Shown here: in pieces, positions 1 to 10,835 of the stretch
How positions within the stretch are numbered: position 1 is the first letter of the stretch
Layout: each line of letters starts with the position of its first letter
From: Haematococcus lacustris
Lineage: Eukaryota; Chlorophyta; Chlorophyceae; Chlamydomonadales; Haematococcaceae
NCBI GenBank assembly: GCA_030144725.1
Contig: JASKMD010000028.1
Location: forward strand, 4,635,919-4,699,918
Reading direction: 5' to 3'
Length of the DNA: 64,000 nucleotides
Notes under the pieces: model-generated
Databases searched by the model: none
Told to the model about the DNA's origin: nothing
The model's input: the letters and a program-made list of their open reading frames with translations, nothing else
Position numbers and translations under genes: made by a program

Positions 1-211
1 CCAGTGATGTGGCAGAGCAGTCCGGTGCTTGATGTTATGCCCTAGGGTGCCTGCACTCTAGCTCCAACAGCCCCCCCGCTGCCAAACATGCAGTGCGTTG
101 AGGAGGCCAAGTGGTGGCCGCTGGAGCTGAAGCTGCGCGGCAGCCCCGTGCGCAGGGCAGGGAGCAGCCTGGCCTATGCTACAGAGGGCCAAGAGACTAC
201 CCACCCAAGGC

Positions 212-212
<1 letters not shown>

Positions 213-296
<84 letters not shown>

Positions 297-299
297 CAG
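213..299. repeat. (CAG)n trinucleotide array
   Basis: About 27-29 CAG units, ending in CAACAGCAGG. It is open in several frames and so gives spurious poly-Q, poly-S and poly-A ORFs. It lies downstream of the last recognised exon of the minus-strand solute-binding-protein gene, most likely in an intron or 3' region. Nothing else recognisable is seen in 1-532. Confidence 0.85.
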
Positions 300-532
300 G
301 CGCCTGCTAAAGCACGGCAGTATTCCTATAGTTTTTGCCTTGCCACAGGTTGTGTCAGCTTACACTAGAGTATAGGTTCCATGCCAGATTGTACATTACG
401 GGGTCGGGCACCAGTATCAGAGGTGGCCACTAGACGGCCCAGGGGCATAGTGGGTCCTGGGTCTGACACCGCTTGCCCCATGCCATGAGACCGGTAGCCC
501 CATGCCATGAGACTACTGCTCAACTGACTCAC

Positions 533-3500
533 CCTGGAGTCCAGGGCAATGTTAGGGCTTGACATGGCCATACTCAGAGCTGACAGATACTGCAGGGTGG
601 TGCCTCGGTCGTAGCCGGCAGCAGTCCAGCGGCCGATGTCTGCACACAGCAGGCAGTGGCAGGGGCCTGTGATGAGCTTCATGAATGGGCACACCTGCAC
701 TGCTCCTCTTGCACTACTCCCATCCCTGACAAGTGCAAGCGTCACACCACCCACTGGTTGGGTCCAGGTGCTGCTGCCTGAAGGGGTCCACTGAGCTAGA
801 GACGTTCAGCACATCCGCCCAGCTGTTGTCAGGGCTGCAGTCAGCGTAGCATGCAAAGGACAGCAAGCCCGTACGCGTCGTGCAGTCTGTTCCCAGCTGC
901 ATGGCATGCAGTCAGCTGCTCATCACACACCAGCCATCCCTCTCATATCCAGCAACCCCTGAGCTCACTGACCTGGTGAGGTAGGCAAAGAAGACCAGGG
1001 TGATCATTTGCACATCAAATGGTGAGGTGTCAGAAACCCCAGCCGTCCAGCCACCAAAAGCAGGGAAAGGGGCGGTGTTGACCCAGGCGCCTGGCAGTGT
1101 GCGCGTGACCTGCAGGTATAGATGAAAGCAAGAACGGCAGGGCAGGGCAGGGTGACCTGGGCAGGGCATGGTGATTGTATGCCAATGCCCAGGGACATGT
1201 GAGCATGTTGTGACGAAGAGGATGAGCAATGGCTGCCACAGGCATGGTTGCTTACTGCATTGATTGCTACCACAGGCACAGTGCTGTGCCATGCTACAGC
1301 ACTTTTATGATCGTTAGAAGGGGCAGCACTCTGTGTGATCAGGGACAGAGACACCTGCCTCCCACCGGCACAGTGGGTGTGCAGCACCATAAGGGGTTCT
1401 TACGTTGGGCGCCAGGCGTGCGGTGCGGTAGGGTTGGGCCATGGGGCACAGGGCTGGGGTGCAGTTGACCAGCTTGAGGGTGGTGCGGTCCAGGATCTGG
1501 GTGGAGCCGGGCAGGGGGGCGATGCCCAGCATGCCAGGTCGGCTGATGTTGGAGTTGGGTGCTGACTTGAACACCCCACCCCTACAGCAGGCACGCAGTC
1601 ATTGTGTAAGAGGAAACTATAGTCATAGCCCCTTCACATCTGTGAGTCACAGGCCTGGGACTCTGTGGATAATCCCACCATCAGGCAAGTGCGCCCTCAT
1701 GTTGGGTGTTCTCGAGTATCGGACCCTGATGTGCAGACAAGCTCCTGGCTTGGCTGCTGGGGCCCCGACTCTTCCCTCATACGATCATAGGTGTGTAGCA
1801 TGCAGCTGGAAGTTACGGAAGAAACTAGGATGGGTTTTCATGTTAACTGTTTTCAGGATGAGTGCGGCTGCTGGGGCCCACTACTGGCTGGTGTCCTGGC
1901 TCACCAAAGCCAATGGCTATTGGCAGATTCTGGACCCCAGCACATGCACTCAAGCAGTCCTAACTGTTCTGCATGCAGTTGTGCCTGTCCTCAACGCCTG
2001 GCCACCCCATCACCTCACCAGTCAATGGTCATGAGGCATTTGCCTGCCAGGAAGGCGGGGTTGGCCCGGGAGCAGGTGCGCTCGCTTGGCATGTAAGCCT
2101 GCAACTTGGTGAGTAGCTGTAGCACAGTGTGCATGGCCTCATTGTTGCCCACCTGCATGTATGCGTCATGTGGCAGAGTTTGTAGTATGATAACTTTCTA
2201 TTATACTGCCACGTCTCCTTCCTGTACATGTGAGGCATCTGCTAGCTTGGTCTGTTTCTCAACACGCCAGCACAAAGCTCCTGGCCCCTGCAGCATAGCT
2301 AGCCCAGCCCTGCTGCCACCAGGCAACCCATTTGCACTCACCAGGGGGCGCAGGAGGCTGCCGTCAGAGTCAGGGTCAAACCAGAAGCCGCTCTGGGTGC
2401 CGTTGTTCTGGATGTACGAGGCGGCTATACCAGCGACGTAGAAGCCGATCTTGCACTCTGCAGACATAGATACAAAACCCTGCTGAGAGTTGTCCTCTGG
2501 CAGCATGAAAGCTGTTGTTTAACTGCACAGGCTGCTCACTGCTAGCTCGGTGCATACTTGCTCAGTCCAACATGACAGCAGGCAGTGCGGCTGACTCACG
2601 TGGCATCATGTCCAGGCAGGCCCCAAACAGGTCAGGCCTGCCGTCCCCGTCAGTGTCGGTGCCGTTCATGAGGCGGGCCATGTCCAGCAGGTCAGACCAG
2701 GTCTGGGGCACCTCCAGCTGGTAGCGCTGGAACAGGTCAAGCCTGCAGGCCAACACGCAGGAGGCTGCATCAATTGGAAGGTCACTATAGCCAAGGTGTT
2801 GCAGCCCTGCACGCAGCTTCCTAGTTCGCCTCAATGCCATTCAACGTGGCTGCAGAAGTAGTGCACATGGTATTCAGGGTACCCAAGTTGCTGTACAGGG
2901 TATGAGCCAGGTGTTCATCAGTCATCACCCACACCACCTGGAAGCCACCAGCACGTTCCACACTTACTGTGCAGACGGCCTACCTGTAGTACAGCAGGAA
3001 GTTGTCACCATCCATGGGCAGGCCAATGATCCTCTTGTTGTAGACGCCTGACACCAGGCGGTAGAAGGGCAGGATGTCGTTGTATTGCAGCATGGACTCA
3101 GGCACCCTGCCAATGAGGGGGCCCAGGTCCGCAAAGCCCTTGTACAGCGCCACCGTGCCTGCAAGCCGCGGCCAGACCACTCGCCTCCTTTGCAGCGAAA
3201 GGCGGGAGCTAAGAAAAGCAAGTGATGCTGCACATATGGGTACTTAGGTGGTGTGATGCCCTTAGCCCATTGGTGGATACCCAGCCGTGGCTACACACTG
3301 AAGACAGGTAGCACCTGTCAAGCTGGGGTCCATGATCCAGCCATCCCGCATTGGGATGCTCTGCAGCTCTGTGCTCATCTTCCCTGCCTGCAGTGGCATG
3401 TGTGATGCAAGCTAAGACGACACGCGAGAGCATGCTGAAACATTGACTACTGATACTCACACTTGACAAGAACGGCACGGTGTCTAGCACCACAGGGATG

Positions 3501-3901
3501 CCAGTGGTAGCTTCGAACTCTGCTGCTCGTCTCTGCCAGACAGGGTAGCTGTCCACCAGAGGAACAAGGAGCCGGATAGGCTGCAGGATGGGTTGAAACA
3601 ATGCCGCTTGCATGTTTGAGTGACATGGACGATGAAATTGTGAACTTACCTGGTATACCGTTACGTTTGCCTTGAAGCACCTTCTGCCCAAAGCTGCCAG
3701 CTCGGATGTGATGCTGTGAACTATGGCCTCGCGTGAAGTGTTGCTCAGTTGGATCGTCACCTGCTCCACTACTTGCGAAGCTGACAGTGATAGGCATCGC
3801 TGCAACTGCACATTCTCGCTGGCCGGAAGTACTGCCTGGGCAGCCGCGCAAGTAAAGCCAAAGGTGACGCGAAGCAGAAGGAGCACAGCGCTGAGCCGCA
3901 T
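533..3901 (-). CDS. Secreted solute-binding-protein-like (SBP_bac fold) protein, 3' end beyond window
   Basis: Eleven phase-consistent exons on the minus strand: 3650-3901, 3461-3580, 3315-3387, 2984-3158, 2600-2742, 2342-2457, 2019-2152, 1404-1581, 973-1109, 755-834, 533-639 (505 codons so far, no stop; later exons lie left of base 1 or are unrecognised). The ATG at 3901 opens a hydrophobic signal peptide (MRLSAVLLLLRVTFGFTCAA). The mature part resembles bacterial ABC-transporter substrate-binding proteins: WQRRAAEFEATTGIPV, then GLPMDGDNFLLYYR, a calcium-loop-like DTDGDGRPD, AGKCLMTIDWGGVFKS, LPGSTQILDR and AFGGWTAGVS. The protein is probably extracellular or luminal. In volvocine algae such domains can be joined to a transmembrane segment and a cyclase or kinase; the part that would show this is missing here, so the output domain is unknown. 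Family assignment is firm, function is inference. Confidence 0.8.
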
Positions 3902-4256
3902 GGTGATAGCCGGAGCATACGTCGGAGCGCAGCTACATACATCTCATCCTTTGTGTGAAGTTGCTATCTTTATGGTGCTCATTCCAAGTTTTTAATAGTG
4001 CTCTCTCCAAGTTTTAGTCCCTACAGCCCTCGTGCAACACCAAAATGAGTTGTAATCAAACACAGGCTGCGAGATCGCTGTTGTATAGGCAACTGACAGT
4101 GTGCCTAATGCCCACTTCAGCTCAGCCATTCTGGTGTGTGTGCCTCCAGGTCTACTACTAGCAAGAGCACTACCCTACTCTATAGCTCTTACTACACACA
4201 TCCCCTTTGTGATGGGTTTGGTATCTTGTTTTCTTGGATTGTCTTGCTGTAGCTGG
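3902..4256. other. Promoter-side intergenic stretch upstream of the solute-binding-protein gene
   Basis: The sequence lies between the ATG at 3901 (minus) and the stop of the nuclease relic at 4257. It is somewhat less GC-rich than the flanks and shows no coding signal. It should contain the promoter and 5' UTR of the minus-strand gene. I see no defined motif. Confidence 0.4.
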
Positions 4257-4689
4257 CTATTGCCGCCACTTGCGCCGCCACTTACGCAACAGGGCCTTGT
4301 CACGCAAGTACACCAACTCCTGGCCTGTCCTGCCTGGCTTTGGCATGGCTGGGCGGCCTTCCCAGTAGCACAGCTCAGTGGGGCGTGGGCATGGGCCGAC
4401 TGCACAGCGGCGTATGTTCAGCGCGGCTGACACGTCCCGGTCATAAAACCTGCACATGGGTGTGGAAGATGCATGAAGTCAACCCATGTGCCATGTGTCA
4501 CGTCATGTGGGATATGTTGCGGCCATGCACATGTGCAGTGCCAGGCAAGTGCTTACCTGATGTTGTTGCTTGTTGAGCACATCAAGCCCCTGACTTGGGA
4601 TCGCTTCGCCGAGCTGTACACTGGCCGCAGCCACATGCATGAACACATGGGGCAATGCACATTTGTAAGATGTTTGCGACAGCTAGCTG
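4257..4689 (-). pseudogene. TnpB/Fanzor-type (OrfB zinc-ribbon) nuclease, C-terminal relic
   Basis: Two exons on the minus strand read through an intron with good signals: 4557-4689 (donor CAG|GTAAGC) and 4257-4449 (acceptor TGTGCAG), with the phase kept across the junction. The joined reading gives a Cys-rich piece (CPMCSCMW, later VRGLMC) followed by FYDRDVSAALNIRRC. That RDVxAALNI signature marks the zinc ribbon and last RuvC catalytic Asp in TnpB, IS605-OrfB and Fanzor nucleases. A basic tail (LLRKWRRKWRQ) and a TAG stop follow. About 108 codons remain. The frame runs into a TAA just upstream of 4689, and the rest of the RuvC domain, including the first catalytic residues, is absent. The second zinc-binding Cys pair looks incomplete. 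It is therefore an inactive 3' remnant of a eukaryotic RNA-guided-nuclease-type transposon gene. It sits 30 bp from the start codon of the divergent gene at 4720. Confidence 0.7.
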
Positions 4690-4719
4690 AAACCCTCCGT
4701 TACAAACCTCCCTATTATC

Positions 4720-6130
4720 ATGCTGTGGACGCACAGCTTCGTCGCGTCCCAGCTCCACGTGTTATGGGGCGGGCTATTGTTGATTAGATTGTTCAGCCCT
4801 AGGGGTGTTTCGGGCGTGTCGCTCGTAACCCAAGAGCTTTACCTCATCGTGTATGTTTCACGATACTTGGAGCTGCTCGCGCTCTATCGAGGCCTCGCAG
4901 GTAGAGTTGATAAGATGCACAGCGAGCGAAGCAGCGTGCTGGGCTGCTAAGCAGCCTCCCACCTCCCAGCTCAGGCCAGCTGGGCATGGTGTTTGAAGTC
5001 ATTTCCATCTCACCCATGGATGTTTCATGCCATGTGTAAGAAATGACCATTTATTCCATGTGTGTATGATACATTCCATCCCAGTTATTCATCCTGTTTG
5101 TGCCTGAGGTGCTATTGCACTTGCGGAGGGCAATTGTCGGCCTTGGGATGATGAAGGGGAGCATAAGGTGCATGCAGGGGCGGTACAGCTTGCTGGGTCA
5201 ATGCGATTCTCTCGAGATGCTGCTGCTCTATTGGTCTATTGGTCTGGGGGGCTGCTGCCGGGGTACTGCCTGCTGCAGACACCTTGGCCAAGATCCTGAA
5301 GATCGGCCTGGCCCTGGCGGTGGTGGTGCTCATGCGCTATTCTGGGGCGGCAGCCAGCTATGCTGAGTCAGCTCAGTATGACTCCGTCCCCAGGCTGGCA
5401 TTGCTGCTGCCCACGTTTGGGCTGGCGGTGGTGTTCAACAAATTCGCAGCCATCGTGGAGGTGGGGGAGGGAGGAAGGGAGGGAGGGAGACCAATCAGTG
5501 TCGCTTAACAGCTCACAAGCATGCTCAGCGTAGGCAGTCAGCCTTGTACGGATAGGGGCATGGGCTAGGGCAAGTTTGCAGCAATGGCAAGGTGGGTGTA
5601 ATCGACAGCTTCAATGCAGGCAGGCAGGCAGGCTGGCTTGCACAGCTACAGGACGCACACAGCCGCAGGGAGGTGTGACAGGGGTGTGACCATGTGTGGC
5701 AGCCTGGGTGATAGTCTGTAGCAGAAGTAGTCAGGTGGTGGTCCTTAGCAGTGTGACGTGGTGATCCTCCCAGTGGGGAGTGAGCAGGTCCCCCTCCGCT
5801 TGGATCAGGGCGAGGGCAGGGCCAGGGGGAGGGGCAGGGCCAGGGGTAGGGGCAGGGGTAGGGCCAGGGGTAGGGGCAGGGCCAGGGGTAGGGGCAGGGT
5901 GTCTGGGGTGAGCTAGTGGTGGGTAGCACTCTGTGATGGTGTGCGGGGTAGGGAGCCTTGCAGGTCTCCCCAAGGGCCTCCCAGGCAGTGACAGGCACCC
6001 AGGCGCAGCCAGGCAGCAGGCACAGCCGCAGCTTCCCCACCCTCCCACCTCCCAACGGCACTGCTGCAGAGCAGCGTGCAGTGTGGGGTAGCGTCAGCTG
6101 GCTGGATGTCTGGATTGCGATGGGTATGGC

Positions 6131-6164
<34 letters not shown>

Positions 6165-8618
6165 ATAGCGTGGGTAGCGACAGCTAACTGGCTGGCTGGA
6201 TGTAAGGTCAGGAGGTGCCACAGCCACCCAAACCAGCACCTGAGCCTTGACCCAGGCCGCCGCCACTACCACCAAGCCACAGGGCTGAAGGCATACTCTA
6301 CTATTAGTGGGGCGCCAGTCTACCTGGTGCTGAGTAGAGCAGAGTAAAGTAGAGTAGAGTAGAGCAGAGTCCCCTGGGAGCTCCCCTGGGAGTTCCAAGC
6401 TGCCTCCTGGCACATGGGCCGCAGGAGCAGGAGGTGAAGTGCTGCAGGCACCCTCAGCGGCGGGAGTGGTTTGCGGTGTAGAGCTGATCAGGGCAGTGTG
6501 CAGAACCACTGCTGTGCTCTGCTTGTGCGCCTGATGGTGCTGGATTACTAGCTGGATGTAGATGGCAGCAGCGAGGGCAGCAGGCACAGCAGCAGGCTTC
6601 TCCCCCGCCCTCCAACCTCTACACACTGTGTTGCTTGGGGAGAAGGGGGTGGTCAGCCTGCCTGCCTGCCTGCCTGCCTGCTGGGCCACTTCTAGCAGCA
6701 GCAGTGCAGTGCAGGATAAGAATATATGGAGAAGTTGGGAGAGAAGCGGTAGCAGCAGCAGCAGCAGCGCAGTGCAGCATTGCATTCTTTTCGCACTGCA
6801 TACCACCTTCTCCTGCCTGCCTCCTGCACCAGAGCCTAATCAGGCACTTACACAAGCCTGATCAGCCCTTGCCCCATGCATGTGCAGATCATGCACCAGT
6901 TTTCCTGGTACCTGGAGGCTTTGGTGCTGCTGCCTCAGTTCGTGCTGCTGTGGCGCAAAGCCAAGTGAGCCACTGACCCAGACCCTGACCCTGACCCTGA
7001 TCCAAAGTCATGCTTGAGCTGGGGTTCCCTACCCGCCTCCTTGCCCAACCTGCCTGCCCCTCCCTGGCTTGAATCACTGTTACTCAGTCGTCGTCATCAC
7101 ACGACTTTCGCCTGCCGGCGTCGCTGCAACACGCAGCCTCAAGACTCATAGTCTCCTTGTTTCCATGGTTCATGCTCGCATGAAGCTGCACAGTCGCACC
7201 TGCCCTGCCCTGCCCTGCCCTGCCCTGCCCTGCCCTGCCCTGCCCTGCCCTGCCCTGCCCTGCCCTGCCCTGCCCTGCCCTGCCCTGCCCTGCCCTGCCC
7301 TGCCCTGCCCTGCCCTGCCCTGCCCTGCCCTGCCCTGCCCTGCCCTGCCCTGCCCTGCCCTGCCCTGCCCTGCCCTGCCCTGCCCTGCCCTGCCCTACCC
7401 TGCCCTGCCCTGCCCTGCCCTGCCCTGCCCCGCTCTGCCCCAACCCGACCTGACCCCATCTGCCCAGTCCTGTGGTGCAGGTATGACGGCTGGCTGCCTG
7501 TGCTGCTAGCCCTCATGGGTGCAGACAGCGTGGTGGACAGCCTGCCGCTCTTGCTGGACTGGCGCCAGGCGCTGGCATCTGACCCCTACCGTGAGTCAAA
7601 GGCAGAGAGCAGGCAGGCAGGCAGGCAGGCAGGCAGGTAGGCAGGCAGGGGGCCTGGTCAGTGGTCATACAGGCAGGCAGGCAGGCAGGCAGGCAGGCCA
7701 CATTGCTCAATGCATGTTGATTCTCCTTTTCTCTTGGTGTCAACACTCTGCACATTGCATTGCACATTCCATACTCTATTATACTCATGTCTTGGGCTGT
7801 GATTGCCCCTAAGCCAGTGTGGCATATGGGGGCTGCTGCTGTTGCTGCTGCCTTTGACATTCAGGCCTGTATGCCATGCTGGTGATCGTGGCTGTGCTGG
7901 GCCTGGGCTTCCTGCTGCTGCTCTTCCAACGCCTCACATCCCGCGCCCCCTCCTCCCACCTTCTGAACGAGTCGACCAACAAGCCAGGCTTCAACGATGT
8001 GAGTGGGTGCCGCCTGCAGCCCCAGCCTGCAGCAGTGATATTTCCTGGTATCAGTCCATGTGAAAGTGGTGATGGCAGGCTAGGGGGCATACTGTGCTGT
8101 AGCTTAGCGAGTGGTGACACCTGCCTGGCTGTTCGATGTCAGTGGGGCACTCACTGCTTATCAGTCCCACCTCCCTCTGTACTGGCACTCACTGGCTGTC
8201 AGTACCCACATCCACCTGTCTGGTGTAGTCCTCAACCCTACCTCGTGCCTGGCAGCCTGTGCCTGTGCCAAGCCAAGCTTTATGGGTGTGGGTGTGGGTG
8301 CCGTCTGTTGTCTAGCCTGTAGCATAGCTTGCTGCCTGGGTACGGAGCACAAAGTGGCAGGACTGTGCACAACAAGCAGGTGAAGAGCAAGGTGAGCATG
8401 CATGCAAGGGTGCGTAGCAGCAAGCAAGCACCTACATCTGCACAACATCGGGCAGCTGGTGGGTGCTCAGCACGCAGCAGCAACTCCGCACAAGCACCAT
8501 TGGCAATGGCGGGATCAGGGGGCAGGTGCAGGTGCTGGTGAGCAAGCAACTGCCCCCCAGAGCTGGTAGTAGCCTAGCTTGGCTGCAAGCTTACTCTCAG
8601 CGGCTGGCACCAGCGTAC

Positions 8619-8664
<46 letters not shown>

Positions 8665-8841
8665 CTCTACTGCTACCACCGTTGTTGCTGCTGCTGCTGC
8701 TGCTGCTGCTAGGTGTGGGACGCCAATAAGTTTGCGTTTGCGGAAGCAGGCACCGCCTCCGCCTCAAGCCAGAGTCTAAACTTAGGCGCTGGGCCGCCTG
8801 GGGGAAGCAGCAGGGGGCCAGCAGCAGCCGCTGCCTTGTAG
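4720..8841 (+). CDS. ERD2/KDEL-receptor-like (ER lumen protein-retaining receptor family) membrane protein
   Basis: Six exons close in phase: 4720-4900, 5279-5460, 6888-6964, 7481-7590, 7865-7998, 8713-8841 (TAG stop), giving 270 aa. Exon 1 carries the family block SGVSLVTQELYLIVYVSRYLEL, equivalent to CAGISLKTQELYxLVFxxRYLDL of ERD2. Exon 2 has two hydrophobic helices. Exon 3 has FSWYLEAFVLLPQFVLL, matching the conserved WTFSIYLESVAILPQL block. Exons 4 and 5 add two more hydrophobic segments, and exon 6 encodes a short Ala/Ser/Gly-rich tail. The expected role is retrieval of escaped ER proteins or a related Golgi/ER multi-pass function. The similarity is clear but not close, and the C-terminal half diverges from canonical KDEL receptors, so ligand specificity is unproven. 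The first ATG in the exon was chosen because the family normally starts about here. Introns hold GGCTG, CCCTG, GGCA and CTG repeats. Confidence 0.8.
5810..6180. repeat. GGGGCAGGG-type and (GGCT)n low-complexity tracts in intron
   Basis: Irregular GGGGCAGGGCCA and GGGGTA repeats (about 5810-5900) and a run of GGCT units (about 6133-6163) lie in the 1.4-kb intron 2 of the KDEL-receptor-like gene. No coding signal is seen between exons 2 and 3. Confidence 0.6.
7198..7437. repeat. (CCCTG)n pentanucleotide array
   Basis: About 46 near-perfect TGCCC units, with one TACCC variant near 7397, in intron 3 of the KDEL-receptor-like gene. It ends some 40 bp before the exon 4 acceptor at 7480. A pentamer array is open in all frames if one unit lacks stops, so the long ORFs called here are artefacts. 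Confidence 0.95.
8622..8662. repeat. (CTG)n array in intron 5
   Basis: About 13 CTG units, with a second shorter run at about 8683-8710 immediately before the final acceptor. Both are in the last intron of the KDEL-receptor-like gene and supply its pyrimidine-containing 3' end. Confidence 0.75.
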
Positions 8842-10835
8842 TGCAGTCCATATAGAATTGCGGCACAGGGGGGTCAGCAGGCCGGGTGGGGGCAGCAAGG
8901 GGTGCAGCAGCAGCAGGAGGGCGGGTGGGTGGCAGAACAAACGCAGCTGCAGCAGTAGCAGTAGCAGTCTGTGTGCAGCGGTGCATAGACAACAGGGGCG
9001 AACATGACCAGGGAGCAAGAGTGAGCAGGAGTGAGGAGCAGAAGTGAGGAGTAGGAGTGAGGAGTGAGGAGCAGGAGTGCACGAGCATGCAGGCACATTG
9101 TCCAGCATGCAGCCCAGGACTAGCAGTGGCTGTGGTAGAAGCTGTCGTTGCTGCCGTTGCTGCTGCTGCTGCTGCTGCAATGGTGACTCCAACAGTTCCT
9201 AGCTGTAACCGTGACCCAGCTGCTCCAGCTCCAGCACCAGGCGCCTACACACCCTCTGCCTTCCTGAGGACCCCCACTCTGCCACTCTGCCTCCCTGAGG
9301 ACCACCATGGACGTGAGGATGGTCAATGTCTCGGGAGACCCCGCCCTGAGGACCCCTGGCGCTGGGCCGCTGGGCCGAGCTCTGCAACCAACACTTGAGA
9401 GCTGTTGACGAGATGTGCACTCCAGTGGCGTTGATAGCCAGTGGCGAGCAGAAGGGCAGGCGCCTGCTGCTGTGCAGCGCGACTCCTATACTGCCACCCA
9501 GGCAGGAGCAGACTAGGTCGCTGCATGAAGGCGGCTGCAGCACATGGTTTGCCGCCTATGAGGCCCCATCAACGCAAGGGGTCACTCAGTAAGGGCAGGG
9601 GGCAACAACAAGACGCAACGTCTGGCCTAGGCTGGAGCTGACTTTTTGTACACCACAGCCTCAGCAGCAGCAGCAGCAGTGACGGTAGCAGCAGCAGCAG
9701 AGAATGCCAAGAGCCCCCAAGGGCGACCTCACAGCAGCGACAACGGCGGTGACAGCAATCCACCACATCTTGCATACATCCTTTCACCACAACCACCACA
9801 GCCACAGCCACCGACCTTAAGGTGCTGTCACTGCAACCGCTACTGAGCCTGCTAGAGGAGGTCCCAGGCCGCCAGCCCCCCAGCCCCCCTGCCTGCCTGC
9901 CTGCCTGCACTAACCCAAGCAAGCATACCCACATTTTCTGGGCGCTGGCTGGCAACAGTTGTGGCTGTGGACTCTGGCGTTAAGCACTGCCAGGCTGGTG
10001 GGCTGCTTGGCTGGCGGGTTGGGGTGTGGTGGATGCCTACGGCGCAGGCAGCCCCTTCCCAGGGTCCAGGCTAATGCAAGCTCACTCACAGTTGAGTACA
10101 GCTCGCCCGTGCCCTATGACTGGACTGATGACTATTGACGCTGGGCAAACAATGAGAACCTTGTTGGTTTGGTAAGGCAGTTTAGTAAGGCACAGGTTCA
10201 GTAAGGCACACGCACATTCCTGTGCAGTATGCCTGGCCATAGCATGGCCACGAAGGGTTAAAAAACGGCGCATGGACATTAGGAGGTTCTTTGATGGTAG
10301 TACTTCAGCCCCTCTATCACATCCCTGCTGCAGCCGAACTGATACGAATCTTTATCACCACGCCCATCACGCGTACACAGGCACAAAGACGCATGTGCAT
10401 GTATGTTTTTAAACTTGGCGGGTTGACCTGATGTACGGCTACAACGGCTACGGTGGAGACGCACATGTGACGTGGTTTGGATAATAAAGAAGCAAACCTT
10501 TATCGAGCCTCGTTGAAGCTGCTGGTTCCACGCGTGGGCAAAATGGAAGGATGCCGCAGCGCTACTCGTGCTTCGTGACACTACGCGCCTCAACACGGTA
10601 CTGCAGCAGTAACAATGTCCTGAGGCCCGAAATGCTTTCACGGGACAGCAAAGTAGCGGGAGTTAAGCATGGCTGCTTAGTCTGCATTCGCGAAGCCCAC
10701 TGGCTTCTGGCCTTGACATCTTTCCCTGGCCAGCCGGCGCAGCAGCTGGATTGAACACGTTGCTGCCGCCCGGGGGTGCCGATGGCACCGGTCCAGTGCG
10801 CCCGCCTGCGGCCAGGCAACATAGCGCCCAACCTC
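8842..10835. other. Convergent intergenic region
   Basis: The region lies between the stop of the plus-strand KDEL-receptor-like gene and the inferred 3' end of the minus-strand TTLL gene. It has GAGTGAGGAG-type and (CAG/GCA)n runs at 9000-9200 and 9660-9710. A TGTAA pentamer, the usual green-algal polyadenylation signal, occurs near 9204 about 360 bp after the stop. Many short ORFs exist on both strands, but none has family similarity or splice support. It probably holds both 3' UTRs. Confidence 0.4.

Noticed and set aside
4690..4780. Upstream continuation of the nuclease relic on the minus strand (ELGRDEAVRPQHDNRE frame)
   Set aside because: This is antisense to the KDEL-receptor-like first exon, which has clear family similarity and phase-consistent splicing; the nuclease frame also meets a stop just above 4689.
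7069..7516. Long Pro/Ala/Leu or Gly/Arg/Ala ORFs on both strands
   Set aside because: They are translations of the CCCTG pentamer array, which lacks stops in every frame; the array is intronic.
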